From an uncultured Eubacterium sp. (GTDB taxonomy: Bacteria > Bacillota > Clostridia > Lachnospirales > Lachnospiraceae): 5,171 bases of DNA. The notes under the pieces are model-generated. The model did no database searches, was not told where the DNA came from, and was given only the letters and a program-made list of their open reading frames with translations. Shown here in pieces: positions 1-5,171 of the stretch. The stretch lies in assembly GCA_905236295.1 (NCBI GenBank), contig CAJOQF010000297.1, positions 1 to 5,171 on the forward strand. The letters are read 5' to 3'. Numbering within the stretch: the stretch's first letter is position 1; every line of letters starts with the position of its first letter. Both the position numbers and the translations under genes were made by a program.

Positions 1-90
1 ACGAATGTAGCCACAGGACCTATGATAATCATAGTCGCCGCAGTGATATATTTTTCGACGCTCGCATACTATCATCTGCATGAAAAATGA
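1..90 (+). CDS. C-terminal end of an upstream membrane protein, possibly an ABC-3 family Zn/Mn permease (partial)
   Basis: Frame 1 is open from the window edge to a TGA at 88-90 and encodes 29 residues. They start TNVATGPM, run through a strongly hydrophobic stretch (MIIIVAAVIYFSTLAYY) and end in the polar tail HLHEK. This is the composition of a final transmembrane helix with a short tail. A small-residue/TG-P or TG-A turn followed by an Ile/Val-rich last helix is typical of the C-terminus of ABC-3 metal permeases (ZnuB/MntB/TroD type), which import zinc or manganese. With so little sequence the family call is a suggestion. Any polytopic membrane protein, or a chance open frame, could look like this. 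The stop lies 7 nt before the -35 of the next gene's promoter and no terminator is visible between them, so read-through into the PBP gene is possible. Confidence 0.42.
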   Translation, partial: TNVATGPMIIIVAAVIYFSTLAYYHLHEK

Positions 91-96
91 CTATGT

Positions 97-125
97 TTGC
101 CAATGGCTGAATAATTTGATATAAT
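97..125 (+). promoter_or_regulatory. SigA-type promoter of the PBP-por operon
   Basis: The -35 box TTGCCA (97-102) matches the TTGACA consensus at five of six positions. After a 17-nt spacer comes a perfect -10 box TATAAT (120-125), preceded by TG at 117-118, giving an extended -10 (TGATATAAT). Spacing and both boxes are near ideal for the housekeeping sigma factor, so strong constitutive expression is expected. Transcription would start around 131-133, leaving a 5' leader of roughly 27 nt, too short for a riboswitch. No operator palindrome overlaps the boxes. Confidence 0.85.
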
Positions 126-146
126 AGCAAGTCGTGCTTAAACAAA

Positions 147-153
147 AGAGGTG
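147..153 (+). promoter_or_regulatory. Ribosome binding site deciding the PBP start
   Basis: AGAGGTG lies 6 nt before ATG 160. The in-frame GTG at 151 overlaps this Shine-Dalgarno sequence and therefore cannot be the start, so translation is placed at ATG 160 (MNFGKKSS...), three codons shorter than the maximal open frame. Confidence 0.85.
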
Positions 154-159
154 ATTCAT

Positions 160-2793
160 ATGAATTTTGGCAAGAAGAGTTCAAAAGAAAAGCAGCGTGC
201 GCTGACATCCAAAAAGGCGATGGCAAGCAAGCGTTTTGCTGTGATATTTTTAAAGACGCTCATTATATGTATTATAGTGGCGGCGGGTATCACTGTTGCT
301 GTGGGCTTAAAGACCGTACATGATGTCATAGAGGAGGCTCCGAGTATCGAGGATATCGATGCCACCCCCACCGGATATCTGTCGACGGTTCTCGACAATC
401 AGGGAAATGAGACGGCTCAGCTTGTAGCTGAGGGATCCAACAGAGTATATGTCACACTTGACGAGATACCGGAAGACACACAGCACGCGTTCGTAGCCAT
501 AGAGGATGCAAGGTTTTATCAGCATAACGGAATAGACTTAAAAGGCATTTTGAGTGCACTCGTGGAGGGAGTCCGGACCGGATTTGAGTCGACGCGAGGC
601 GCGAGTACGATAACCCAGCAGCTTCTGAAAAACAATGTCTTTACAGAGTGGACTGAGGAATCGACCCTGAAAGAAAAATTAAAGAGAAAGATACAGGAGC
701 AGTATTTGGCACTTCAGCTTGAAAAGGTGCAGTCCAAGGAGTGGATACTTGAGAATTACTTAAACACCATTAACCTCGGACAGAACTGCCTTGGTGTTGA
801 GGCTGCTTCGAAGAGATATTTCGGGAAGGATGTCTCGGAGCTCACCTTGTCGGAGAGTGCGGTTATCGCCGCCATAACATCCAACCCTTCAAAGTACAAC
901 CCGATCTCACATGCTTCGGACAACGCTGTCAGACGAAAGATAGTTCTCGATGACATGCTCGAGCAGGAGTACATCACGCAGAAAGAGTATGACAAGGCTA
1001 TAAAAGATGATGTCTACAGCAGAATACAGGTTGTAAACGTTGAGACAAACGAGGAACAGCAGGTTTATTCATACTTTGTTGATGAGCTCACGGATCAGGT
1101 CATAGATGATCTGCAGGATGAACTTGGATACAATGAGACTCAGGCCTATAAAGCCCTCTACAGCGGAGGACTTACGATCTACTCGACGCAGGATCCCGAT
1201 GTACAGGAGATATGTGATGATGAGATAAACGACCTCGACAACTATGCTGTGACGACGGAGTATTCATTCTCCTATGCGCTCACCGTTGTCGACAAGAACG
1301 GCGAGTACAAGAATTACGACGAAAACACGATGCTTTCCTACTATCAGAATGCAGATGAATCGTATGAGATAAACTTCTCCAGCAAGGACGAAGCGCAGGA
1401 AGCTATCGACAAGTATAAATCAGAGATAGTAAAATCGACGGATAAGGTTGTCGCAGAGACGCTTAACTTTACAGTCGAGCCACAGGCAGCAGTCACGATC
1501 ATCGATCAGACCACCGGCGAGGTCAAGGCGATCGTCGGAGGACGTGGCGAAAAGACTGCCAGCAAGACATTGAACCGTGCGACCAAGACGACCAGACAGC
1601 CCGGATCTACATTCAAGGTGTTGGCGGCATTTGCGCCGGCGCTTGATGCGGGCGGCATGACACTTGCCTCTGTTCAGGATGATGCACCTTACAAGTATTC
1701 AAACGGAGTCACAGTTCACAACTACGACAATTCATACAGAGGATTTACAACCATCCGTGAGGCGATCACACACTCCATCAATATCGTGACTACAAAGACA
1801 TTGAAGGATATAACGCCTCAGGTCGGATATGAATACCTCGAGAAATTCGGCTTCACCACATTGGATCCGGAGAGAGATGTCGTTGAATCCCTTGCTCTCG
1901 GTGGTGTGACAAAGGGTGTTACGGATCTCGAGCTTACAGCGGCATATGCCGCAATCGCAAACGGCGGTACATATACAAAGCCGAGATTCTACACAAAGAT
2001 ACTGGATCATGACGGAAATGTCCTCATTGACAATACTCCGAAGACCCACGAGGTAATAAAGGAGACCACGGCATGGCTCCTCACGGATGCGATGAAGGAC
2101 GTTATGACCAAGGGTACCGGTAAGATCGCCAACTTTGACGGTATGGCGGTTGCCGGAAAATCCGGAACTACAACGAACAACAGAGATGCACTTTTTGCCG
2201 GATTTACACCGTATTACTCATGCGTAGTATGGGGAGGATATGACGACAATACTTCTCTGGAGAACACGTCTTATCCTAAGAATATATGGCGGGAGATCAT
2301 GACAAAGCTCCATGAGAATCTCGAATACAAGGATTTCGATAAACCTGATGGAATTGTTGAGGCGTCTGTCTGCAAGAAATCCGGAAAACTTCCGGAGTCG
2401 GGCGTATGCTCAAATGATCCGCGAGGAAGTATGGTGATCACAGAGTATTTTGCGGAAGGTACGGTTCCAAATGAGTACTGCGACCACCACAAGGCTGTGA
2501 GAACATGTTCGATAAGCGGATTGCTTGCAGGGGATTACTGCCCTGAGGATGCAATTTTTGCAAAGGTTTATATTATCGGCGGCTCGTCATCAACGGCGGA
2601 CGGACCTTACCTCTACAGCGGATCATCCGAAGTCTGCGATGTGCACACCAAGGACAAGAAAAAGGAAGAGGAAAAGGAGCTGAAAGAGGAAGAGGAGAAG
2701 GAAGATGAAGTTATAGACGGAGATGCCGGTGAGGAAGAGGAGAAAGAAAAAGAGACGCCTCCTGAGGAAGAAGTTGTATTAGAAGAGGAATAA
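160..2793 (+). CDS. Bifunctional class A penicillin-binding protein (PBP1A family): GT51 glycosyltransferase and transpeptidase
   Basis: This 877-residue enzyme polymerises lipid II into glycan strands and crosslinks the stem peptides on the outer face of the membrane. A basic cytoplasmic N-terminus (1-25) precedes one membrane anchor (about 26-50). The GT51 domain follows, with the EDARFYQHNG motif at 115-124 (catalytic Glu115), GASTITQQ at 147-154, RKIQEQ at 176-181 and a GVEAASKRYFGK segment at 212-223. GLTIYSTQDPDVQ (337-349) is the usual lead-in to the transpeptidase, but about 90 residues separate it from AAVTIIDQTTGEV (443-455), longer than usual. The transpeptidase has Ser483-Thr-Phe-Lys486 (nucleophile Ser483), Ser539-Ile-Asn541 and Lys667-Ser-Gly-Thr670, so all three active-site motifs are present. 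KSGT replaces the commoner KTGT, a conservative change. Two Cys modules (738-777 and 783-829) and an acidic Lys/Glu tail (831-877) follow. The gene has its own promoter and ends 3 nt before porC. The nearest labels would be ponA or pbp1A; orthology within a multi-PBP genome cannot be settled here. Confidence 0.96.
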   Translation: MNFGKKSSKEKQRALTSKKAMASKRFAVIFLKTLIICIIVAAGITVAVGLKTVHDVIEEAPSIEDIDATPTGYLSTVLDNQGNETAQLVAEGSNRVYVTLDEIPEDTQHAFVAIEDARFYQHNGIDLKGILSALVEGVRTGFESTRGASTITQQLLKNNVFTEWTEESTLKEKLKRKIQEQYLALQLEKVQSKEWILENYLNTINLGQNCLGVEAASKRYFGKDVSELTLSESAVIAAITSNPSKYNPISHASDNAVRRKIVLDDMLEQEYITQKEYDKAIKDDVYSRIQVVNVETNEEQQVYSYFVDELTDQVIDDLQDELGYNETQAYKALYSGGLTIYSTQDPDVQEICDDEINDLDNYAVTTEYSFSYALTVVDKNGEYKNYDENTMLSYYQNADESYEINFSSKDEAQEAIDKYKSEIVKSTDKVVAETLNFTVEPQAAVTIIDQTTGEVKAIVGGRGEKTASKTLNRATKTTRQPGSTFKVLAAFAPALDAGGMTLASVQDDAPYKYSNGVTVHNYDNSYRGFTTIREAITHSINIVTTKTLKDITPQVGYEYLEKFGFTTLDPERDVVESLALGGVTKGVTDLELTAAYAAIANGGTYTKPRFYTKILDHDGNVLIDNTPKTHEVIKETTAWLLTDAMKDVMTKGTGKIANFDGMAVAGKSGTTTNNRDALFAGFTPYYSCVVWGGYDDNTSLENTSYPKNIWREIMTKLHENLEYKDFDKPDGIVEASVCKKSGKLPESGVCSNDPRGSMVITEYFAEGTVPNEYCDHHKAVRTCSISGLLAGDYCPEDAIFAKVYIIGGSSSTADGPYLYSGSSEVCDVHTKDKKKEEEKELKEEEEKEDEVIDGDAGEEEEKEKETPPEEEVVLEEE
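2371..2646 (+). repeat. Two degenerate Cys-SG-Cys-CDxH modules in the PBP C-terminal region
   Basis: After the transpeptidase, the protein repeats one pattern twice: Cys, three residues, then SG or G, a Leu, and a second Cys 11-12 residues after the first, followed later by Cys-Asp-x-His. Module 1 has Cys738, Cys750 and Cys774-Asp-His-His. Module 2 has Cys783, Cys794 and Cys826-Asp-Val-His. The segment SGKLPESGVC...EYFAEGTVPNEYC resembles the C-terminal region common in clostridial PBP1A proteins. These cysteines face the exterior, so disulfides or metal ligation are possible. Which of these occurs is unknown. Confidence 0.6.
2650..2790 (+). other. Polypurine low-complexity tract encoding the acidic PBP tail
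   Basis: These 47 codons encode a tail made mostly of Glu and Lys with some Asp and Pro, ending VVLEEE. At DNA level the + strand has uninterrupted purine runs at 2656-2679, 2682-2705 and 2731-2755. The tail is outside the cell according to the PBP topology, is expected to be disordered, and is probably variable between relatives. Its last Glu codons also form the porC ribosome binding site. Confidence 0.8.
2784..2788 (+). promoter_or_regulatory. porC ribosome binding site within the last PBP codons
   Basis: AGAGG, within the larger purine stretch AGAAGAGGAATAAGAA, sits 8 nt before ATG 2797 and spans the PBP stop codon's upstream edge. The RBS lies entirely within the PBP reading frame, so porC translation is probably coupled to PBP termination. 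Confidence 0.75.
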
Positions 2794-2796
2794 GAA

Positions 2797-3369
2797 ATGA
2801 AAAGTACGGTTGAGATCAGATGGCACGGACGAGGAGGACAGGGAGCCAAGACAGCGGCTCTCCTCCTTGCGGATGTCGCTTTTGAAACAGGAAAGTATGT
2901 ACAGGGATTTCCGGAGTACGGTCCGGAGCGAATGGGTGCACCGATTACCGCTTACAACAGGATAAGCGATGAAGTGATCCGCATACATTCAAATATCTAT
3001 GACCCTGACTATGTCGTTGTGGTAGACGAGACGCTCCTTACTGCTGTTGATGTCACCAAAGGATTGAATCCGGAGGGCGCAATAGTGGTAAATACATCAA
3101 AGTCTCCGGATGAGATAAGAGGTGAACTCAAGGGTTACAAGGGTAAGGTATATACAGTTGACGCAAGGCGTATTTCAGTTGCCGCTCTGGGTAAGTACTT
3201 TCCTAACACACCTATGCTTGCGGCTATAGTAAAAGTGTGCGGCGTGATGGACGAGAAGCGTTTTATAGATGAAATGAAAAAGAGCTTCGAGCATAAGTTT
3301 GCTTCGAAGCCTGAGGTCATCGAAGGTAATATGAAGGCACTTCGAATGACATTGGCGGAGGTGAGATGA
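2797..3369 (+). CDS. porC: Pyruvate/2-oxoacid:ferredoxin oxidoreductase, gamma subunit
   Basis: This cytoplasmic 190-residue protein is the gamma subunit of a four-subunit 2-oxoacid:ferredoxin oxidoreductase and corresponds to the gamma domain of single-chain pyruvate:ferredoxin oxidoreductase (PFOR). The diagnostic N-terminal motif is RWHGRGGQGAKTAA (8-21), with the Gly-rich GRGGQG loop at 11-16. The family signature QGFPEYGPERMGAP follows at 37-50, where the EYGPE..GAP segment is highly conserved. A central DYVVVVD strand and a C-terminal PNTPMLAAIVK segment also fit. Length matches stand-alone PorC proteins. Its role is structural and probably in CoA-dependent acyl transfer with the alpha/beta core; it carries no iron-sulfur cluster. 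ATG 2797 follows the PBP stop by 3 nt, and the stop shares its last base with the porD start. VOR-type gamma subunits look alike, so the substrate is not decided by this gene. Confidence 0.93.
   Translation: MKSTVEIRWHGRGGQGAKTAALLLADVAFETGKYVQGFPEYGPERMGAPITAYNRISDEVIRIHSNIYDPDYVVVVDETLLTAVDVTKGLNPEGAIVVNTSKSPDEIRGELKGYKGKVYTVDARRISVAALGKYFPNTPMLAAIVKVCGVMDEKRFIDEMKKSFEHKFASKPEVIEGNMKALRMTLAEVR
3357..3364 (+). promoter_or_regulatory. porD ribosome binding site, choosing the second of two adjacent ATGs
   Basis: GGAGGTGA is a perfect anti-16S match inside the end of porC. Two ATG codons follow in frame, at 3366 and 3369. The GGAGG core is 4 nt from the first and 7 nt from the second, so ATG 3369 has the better spacing. 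Both may be used; the products differ by one Met. Confidence 0.75.
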
Positions 3370-3671
3370 TGGCTACGAATATTCAAAAGATAAATGAAAG
3401 ATCAGGGTGGCAGGAACTCACCGATGGAATGTATATCGCCGGTCGCGGAACATCAAAGGATTTCAACACGGGGGAGTGGAGAACCGACACCCCTATCTAT
3501 ATAGAGGACGAGTGCAGACAGTGTCTTATCTGTACACCGGTCTGCCCGGACAGCTGTATTCCTGTCGTTAACGGCAAGAGAACAGCGTTTGATCTTGATC
3601 ACTGTAAAGGCTGCGGAATATGTGTAAAGGCATGTCCGTTTGGAGCTATAGTAATGGAAGGAGGAAAGTAA
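3369..3671 (+). CDS. porD: Pyruvate/2-oxoacid:ferredoxin oxidoreductase, delta subunit (2x[4Fe-4S] ferredoxin-like)
   Basis: This 100-residue electron-transfer subunit relays electrons from the thiamine diphosphate site in PorB to soluble ferredoxin. The N-terminal half holds the PorD-type segment with GRGTSKDFNTGEWRTDTPIY (25-44), equivalent to the TGxWR..rP motif of stand-alone delta subunits. The C-terminal half is a bacterial-type 8Fe ferredoxin fold. Cluster 1 uses Cys49-x2-Cys52-x2-Cys55-x3-Cys59-Pro, and cluster 2 uses Cys79-x2-Cys82-x2-Cys85-x3-Cys89-Pro; each CxxCxxCxxxCP set probably donates its last Cys to the other cluster. Cys63 is an extra, apparently non-ligand cysteine. The start overlaps the porC stop by one base (TGATG), and porA begins 1 nt after its stop, so tight translational coupling is expected. 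Without its neighbours it could be taken for a generic ferredoxin, but the N-terminal segment and position argue for PorD. Confidence 0.94.
   Translation: MATNIQKINERSGWQELTDGMYIAGRGTSKDFNTGEWRTDTPIYIEDECRQCLICTPVCPDSCIPVVNGKRTAFDLDHCKGCGICVKACPFGAIVMEGGK
3658..3664 (+). promoter_or_regulatory. porA ribosome binding site
   Basis: AAGGAGG, a full Shine-Dalgarno match, overlaps the last codons of porD and lies 8 nt before ATG 3673. It fixes that start firmly. Confidence 0.85.
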
Positions 3672-3672
3672 T

Positions 3673-4866
3673 ATGGCATCGAAAAGAGACAGGATGTCGG
3701 GAAACGAGGCCATCGCCCTGGCGATGAAACAGATCAATCCCGATGTTATGCCGGCATTTCCGATAACACCTTCCACTGAGATACCTCAGTATTTCTGTGA
3801 CTATGTTGCAAACGGGGATGTTGATACGGAGTTTATTCCGGTTGAGAGTGAGCACAGCGCAATGTCTGCTGCGATAGGAGCATCTGCGGCGGGAGCTAGG
3901 GCGGTTACAGCCACATCGTCTTGCGGACTCGCTTTCATGTGGGAGGAGCTTTATGTAGCCGCATCGGACAGACTTCCGATTGCGATGGCTGTAGTAAACA
4001 GGGCGCTCTCGGGCCCGATCAATATCAATGCGGATCACTCGGACAGTATGGGTGCGAGAGATTCCGGATGGATACAGGTTTATTCCGAAAATAATCAGGA
4101 AGCGTACGATAATTTCGTGCAGGCGTACAGGATTGCGGAGCACGCTGACGTAAAGCTTCCTATAATGGTATGTCAGGACGGATTCATCACCAGCCATGCG
4201 ATAGAAAACATCGAGGTAATGGATGATGAGACGGTAAAGAACTTTGTCGGCGAGTATGAGCCGGAAAATTATCTTCTGAATGCAAAGGATCCGATGGCAG
4301 TGGGACCGTACTCGATATCGCCGTACTATTTTGAGGCGAAGAGATCACAGGCTGATGCAATGTCTCATGTAAAGAAAGTCGTGCTTGATGTTGCAGCTGA
4401 GTACGAGAAGATTTCGGGCAGAAAATACGGACTCTTCGAGGAGTACATGATGGAGGATGCAGAGTACGCGATCGTGATCATCAGCTCTGCGGCAGGAACT
4501 GCAAAGGTGGTTGTCGATGAGCTCAGAGCCGAGGGCAAGAAGGTCGGTCTTGTAAAGATCAGACTTTTCAGACCGTTCCCGGGAGAGGAGCTTGCAGAGA
4601 GCCTTAAGAATGTCAAAGCGATCGGCATAATGGACAGAACCGATTCGTTCTCGGATCAGGGAGGTCCGCTTGCGGCAGAATTGACAGCTGCACTGTATCA
4701 GGGCAAGGTTTTTGTGCCTGCCGTTAAATATATTTACGGACTCGGTGGAAGAGATCTTCTCGTTGAACACGTAAGAGGAATCTATGAGGATCTCGAGAAA
4801 GCGGCGCAGTCCGATGAAAGTTATTTCAAACCGAGATACATCGGTGTCAGAGAAAGTGAGGTGTAG
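3673..4866 (+). CDS. porA: Pyruvate/2-oxoacid:ferredoxin oxidoreductase, alpha subunit
   Basis: PorA (397 residues, a normal length) binds the pyrimidine half of thiamine diphosphate and the 2-oxoacid substrate, completing the active site with PorB in the cytoplasm. AFPITPSTE (28-36) is the family YPITPS motif, with Phe in place of Tyr. PVESEHSAMSAAIGAS (57-72) contains Glu60, which aligns with the cofactor-activating Glu64 of Desulfovibrio PFOR. TATSSCGLAFMWEELY (79-94) is the TS..GL.LM.E motif. Arg110 in VVNRALSGP aligns with the substrate-carboxylate Arg114 of that enzyme, and Thr32 with Thr31; these alignments were made by eye. The C-terminal domain (about 265-345) is a transketolase C-like fold with SSAAGTAK, VGLVKIRLFRPFPGEEL and GIMDRTDSFSDQGGPL. 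The gene starts 1 nt after porD and stops 3 nt before porB. Sequence motifs fit POR and also VOR-like alpha subunits; POR is favoured by the gene order gamma-delta-alpha-beta and overall resemblance. Confidence 0.94.
   Translation: MASKRDRMSGNEAIALAMKQINPDVMPAFPITPSTEIPQYFCDYVANGDVDTEFIPVESEHSAMSAAIGASAAGARAVTATSSCGLAFMWEELYVAASDRLPIAMAVVNRALSGPININADHSDSMGARDSGWIQVYSENNQEAYDNFVQAYRIAEHADVKLPIMVCQDGFITSHAIENIEVMDDETVKNFVGEYEPENYLLNAKDPMAVGPYSISPYYFEAKRSQADAMSHVKKVVLDVAAEYEKISGRKYGLFEEYMMEDAEYAIVIISSAAGTAKVVVDELRAEGKKVGLVKIRLFRPFPGEELAESLKNVKAIGIMDRTDSFSDQGGPLAAELTAALYQGKVFVPAVKYIYGLGGRDLLVEHVRGIYEDLEKAAQSDESYFKPRYIGVRESEV
4858..4863 (+). promoter_or_regulatory. porB ribosome binding site supporting a GTG start
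   Basis: GAGGTG within the final codons of porA lies 6 nt before GTG 4870. The next in-frame ATG (4894) has no comparable purine motif at the right distance, so GTG is the chosen start. Confidence 0.75.
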
Positions 4867-4869
4867 GAC

Positions 4870-5171
4870 GTGGCTTACAATTTTAAAGAGACAATGAGCA
4901 AGCCGGAACGTCTTGCGCCCGGACATAGAATGTGTGCAGGATGCGGCGGAACGATCGCTGTGAGAAATGTACTTCGCGGTCTCCATGAGGGAGATGAGGC
5001 GGTTATCGGAAATGCGACCAGCTGCCTTGAGGTTTCAACATTTATCTACCCGTATACATCATATGAGGACAGCTATATCCACAATGCGTTTGAGAATGCA
5101 GGTGCGACCATGGGTGGTGTTGAGGCTGCGTACAAAGCTCTCAAAAAGAAGGGCAAGGTAAAGGAAAATTA
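4870..5171 (+). CDS. porB: Pyruvate/2-oxoacid:ferredoxin oxidoreductase, beta subunit (N-terminal part, cut by the window end)
   Basis: One hundred codons of PorB are visible from a GTG start (V/M-AYNFKETMSKPERL) and the frame stays open to the edge. PorB holds the diphosphate half of thiamine diphosphate and the proximal [4Fe-4S] cluster. The hallmark LAPGHRMCAGCGGTIAVRNVL (15-35) contains Cys22-x2-Cys25, and Cys52 in GNATSCLEV (47-55) is the third expected ligand. The spacing is close to the 812/815/840 set of Desulfovibrio PFOR. The fourth Cys and the GDGD-type Mg/ThDP motif would lie beyond position 5171. YPYTSYEDSYIHNAFENAGA followed by TMGGVEAAYKALKKKGK (61-97) is also typical of PorB. 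The residue two after Cys25 is Gly27, where single-chain PFOR has a cofactor-contacting Glu; small residues here are usual in multi-subunit enzymes as far as I know. A frame scan requiring ATG would miss this gene's true start. Confidence 0.93.
   Translation, partial: MAYNFKETMSKPERLAPGHRMCAGCGGTIAVRNVLRGLHEGDEAVIGNATSCLEVSTFIYPYTSYEDSYIHNAFENAGATMGGVEAAYKALKKKGKVKEN

Noticed and set aside
21..33. Perfect 6-1-6 palindrome TATGATAATCATA resembling half of a Fur/Zur box
   Set aside because: It falls exactly on the codons ATG ATA ATC ATA of the hydrophobic helix, lies more than 60 nt upstream of the -35 box and is short. AT-rich Ile codons easily produce it by chance.
151..159. GTG 151 as the PBP start, adding MIH
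   Set aside because: The GTG is part of the Shine-Dalgarno sequence that serves ATG 160, and it has no RBS of its own at a proper distance.
2549..2576. Possible internal promoter for the por genes (TATTAT at 2571-2576)
   Set aside because: The -10 is acceptable, but the best upstream hexamer at proper spacing (ATGCAA) matches only three of six -35 positions and there is no extended TG. It lies within codons of the PBP C-terminal region.
2656..2755. Polypurine runs as a triplex-forming or terminator element
   Set aside because: There is no inverted repeat followed by a T-run, and no mirror symmetry was evident by eye. The purine bias is fully explained by Glu and Lys codons.
3646..4197. 183-codon open frame on the minus strand opposite porA
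   Set aside because: It lies antisense to clearly conserved porA/porD codons, its product is Arg/Ser/Cys-rich without recognisable motifs, and it fits the shadow expected from the codon pattern of the real gene.
4345..4986. 213-codon open frame on the minus strand opposite the end of porA and start of porB
   Set aside because: It spans the junction of two conserved plus-strand genes, has no family resemblance that I can see, and no promoter or RBS supports it.
4967..5161. 64-codon plus-strand open frame near the right edge (Arg- and Met-rich)
   Set aside because: It is an out-of-frame reading of porB, whose own frame from GTG 4870 contains the diagnostic PGHRMCAGCG motif and stays open to the window end.

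Overview
The window reads as a compact, all-forward stretch of an anaerobic low-to-mid GC Firmicute. The best guess is a clostridial or Lachnospiraceae-like bacterium. The grounds are strong AGGAGG-type ribosome binding sites, a SigA-type promoter, clostridial-looking class A PBP architecture with cysteine modules after the transpeptidase domain, and a ferredoxin-dependent 2-oxoacid oxidoreductase. The taxonomy is an inference from style and gene content, not from a marker gene.

Layout. Bases 1-90 carry the last 29 codons of an upstream membrane protein. It ends in a hydrophobic helix that resembles the C-terminus of ABC-3 family zinc/manganese permeases. A near-consensus promoter (TTGCCA, 17-nt spacer, TATAAT with an extended TG) starts 7 nt after that stop. 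It drives a bifunctional class A penicillin-binding protein (160-2793) with a membrane anchor, a GT51 glycosyltransferase, a transpeptidase, two Cys-containing modules and a highly acidic tail. Three bases later begins a four-subunit pyruvate/2-oxoacid:ferredoxin oxidoreductase cluster in the order gamma (porC, 2797-3369), delta (porD, 3369-3671), alpha (porA, 3673-4866), beta (porB, from GTG 4870, cut by the window end). Junctions are -1 to +3 nt and each gene has its own Shine-Dalgarno sequence inside the end of the preceding gene. No terminator and no intergenic gap above 100 nt is visible.

How it works together. PorA and PorB form the thiamine diphosphate catalytic core, PorD carries two [4Fe-4S] clusters that pass electrons to ferredoxin, and PorC supplies the gamma domain, expected to take part in coenzyme A binding. 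Together they would interconvert a 2-oxoacid plus CoA with acyl-CoA plus CO2 and reduced ferredoxin. Pyruvate is the default substrate, but a branched-chain 2-oxoacid (VOR-type) cannot be excluded. The PBP makes and crosslinks peptidoglycan outside the membrane. Its apparent co-transcription with a central-carbon redox enzyme is the most notable feature. I found no sign of a new defence, mobile or RNA system; the enzyme families here are familiar ones.
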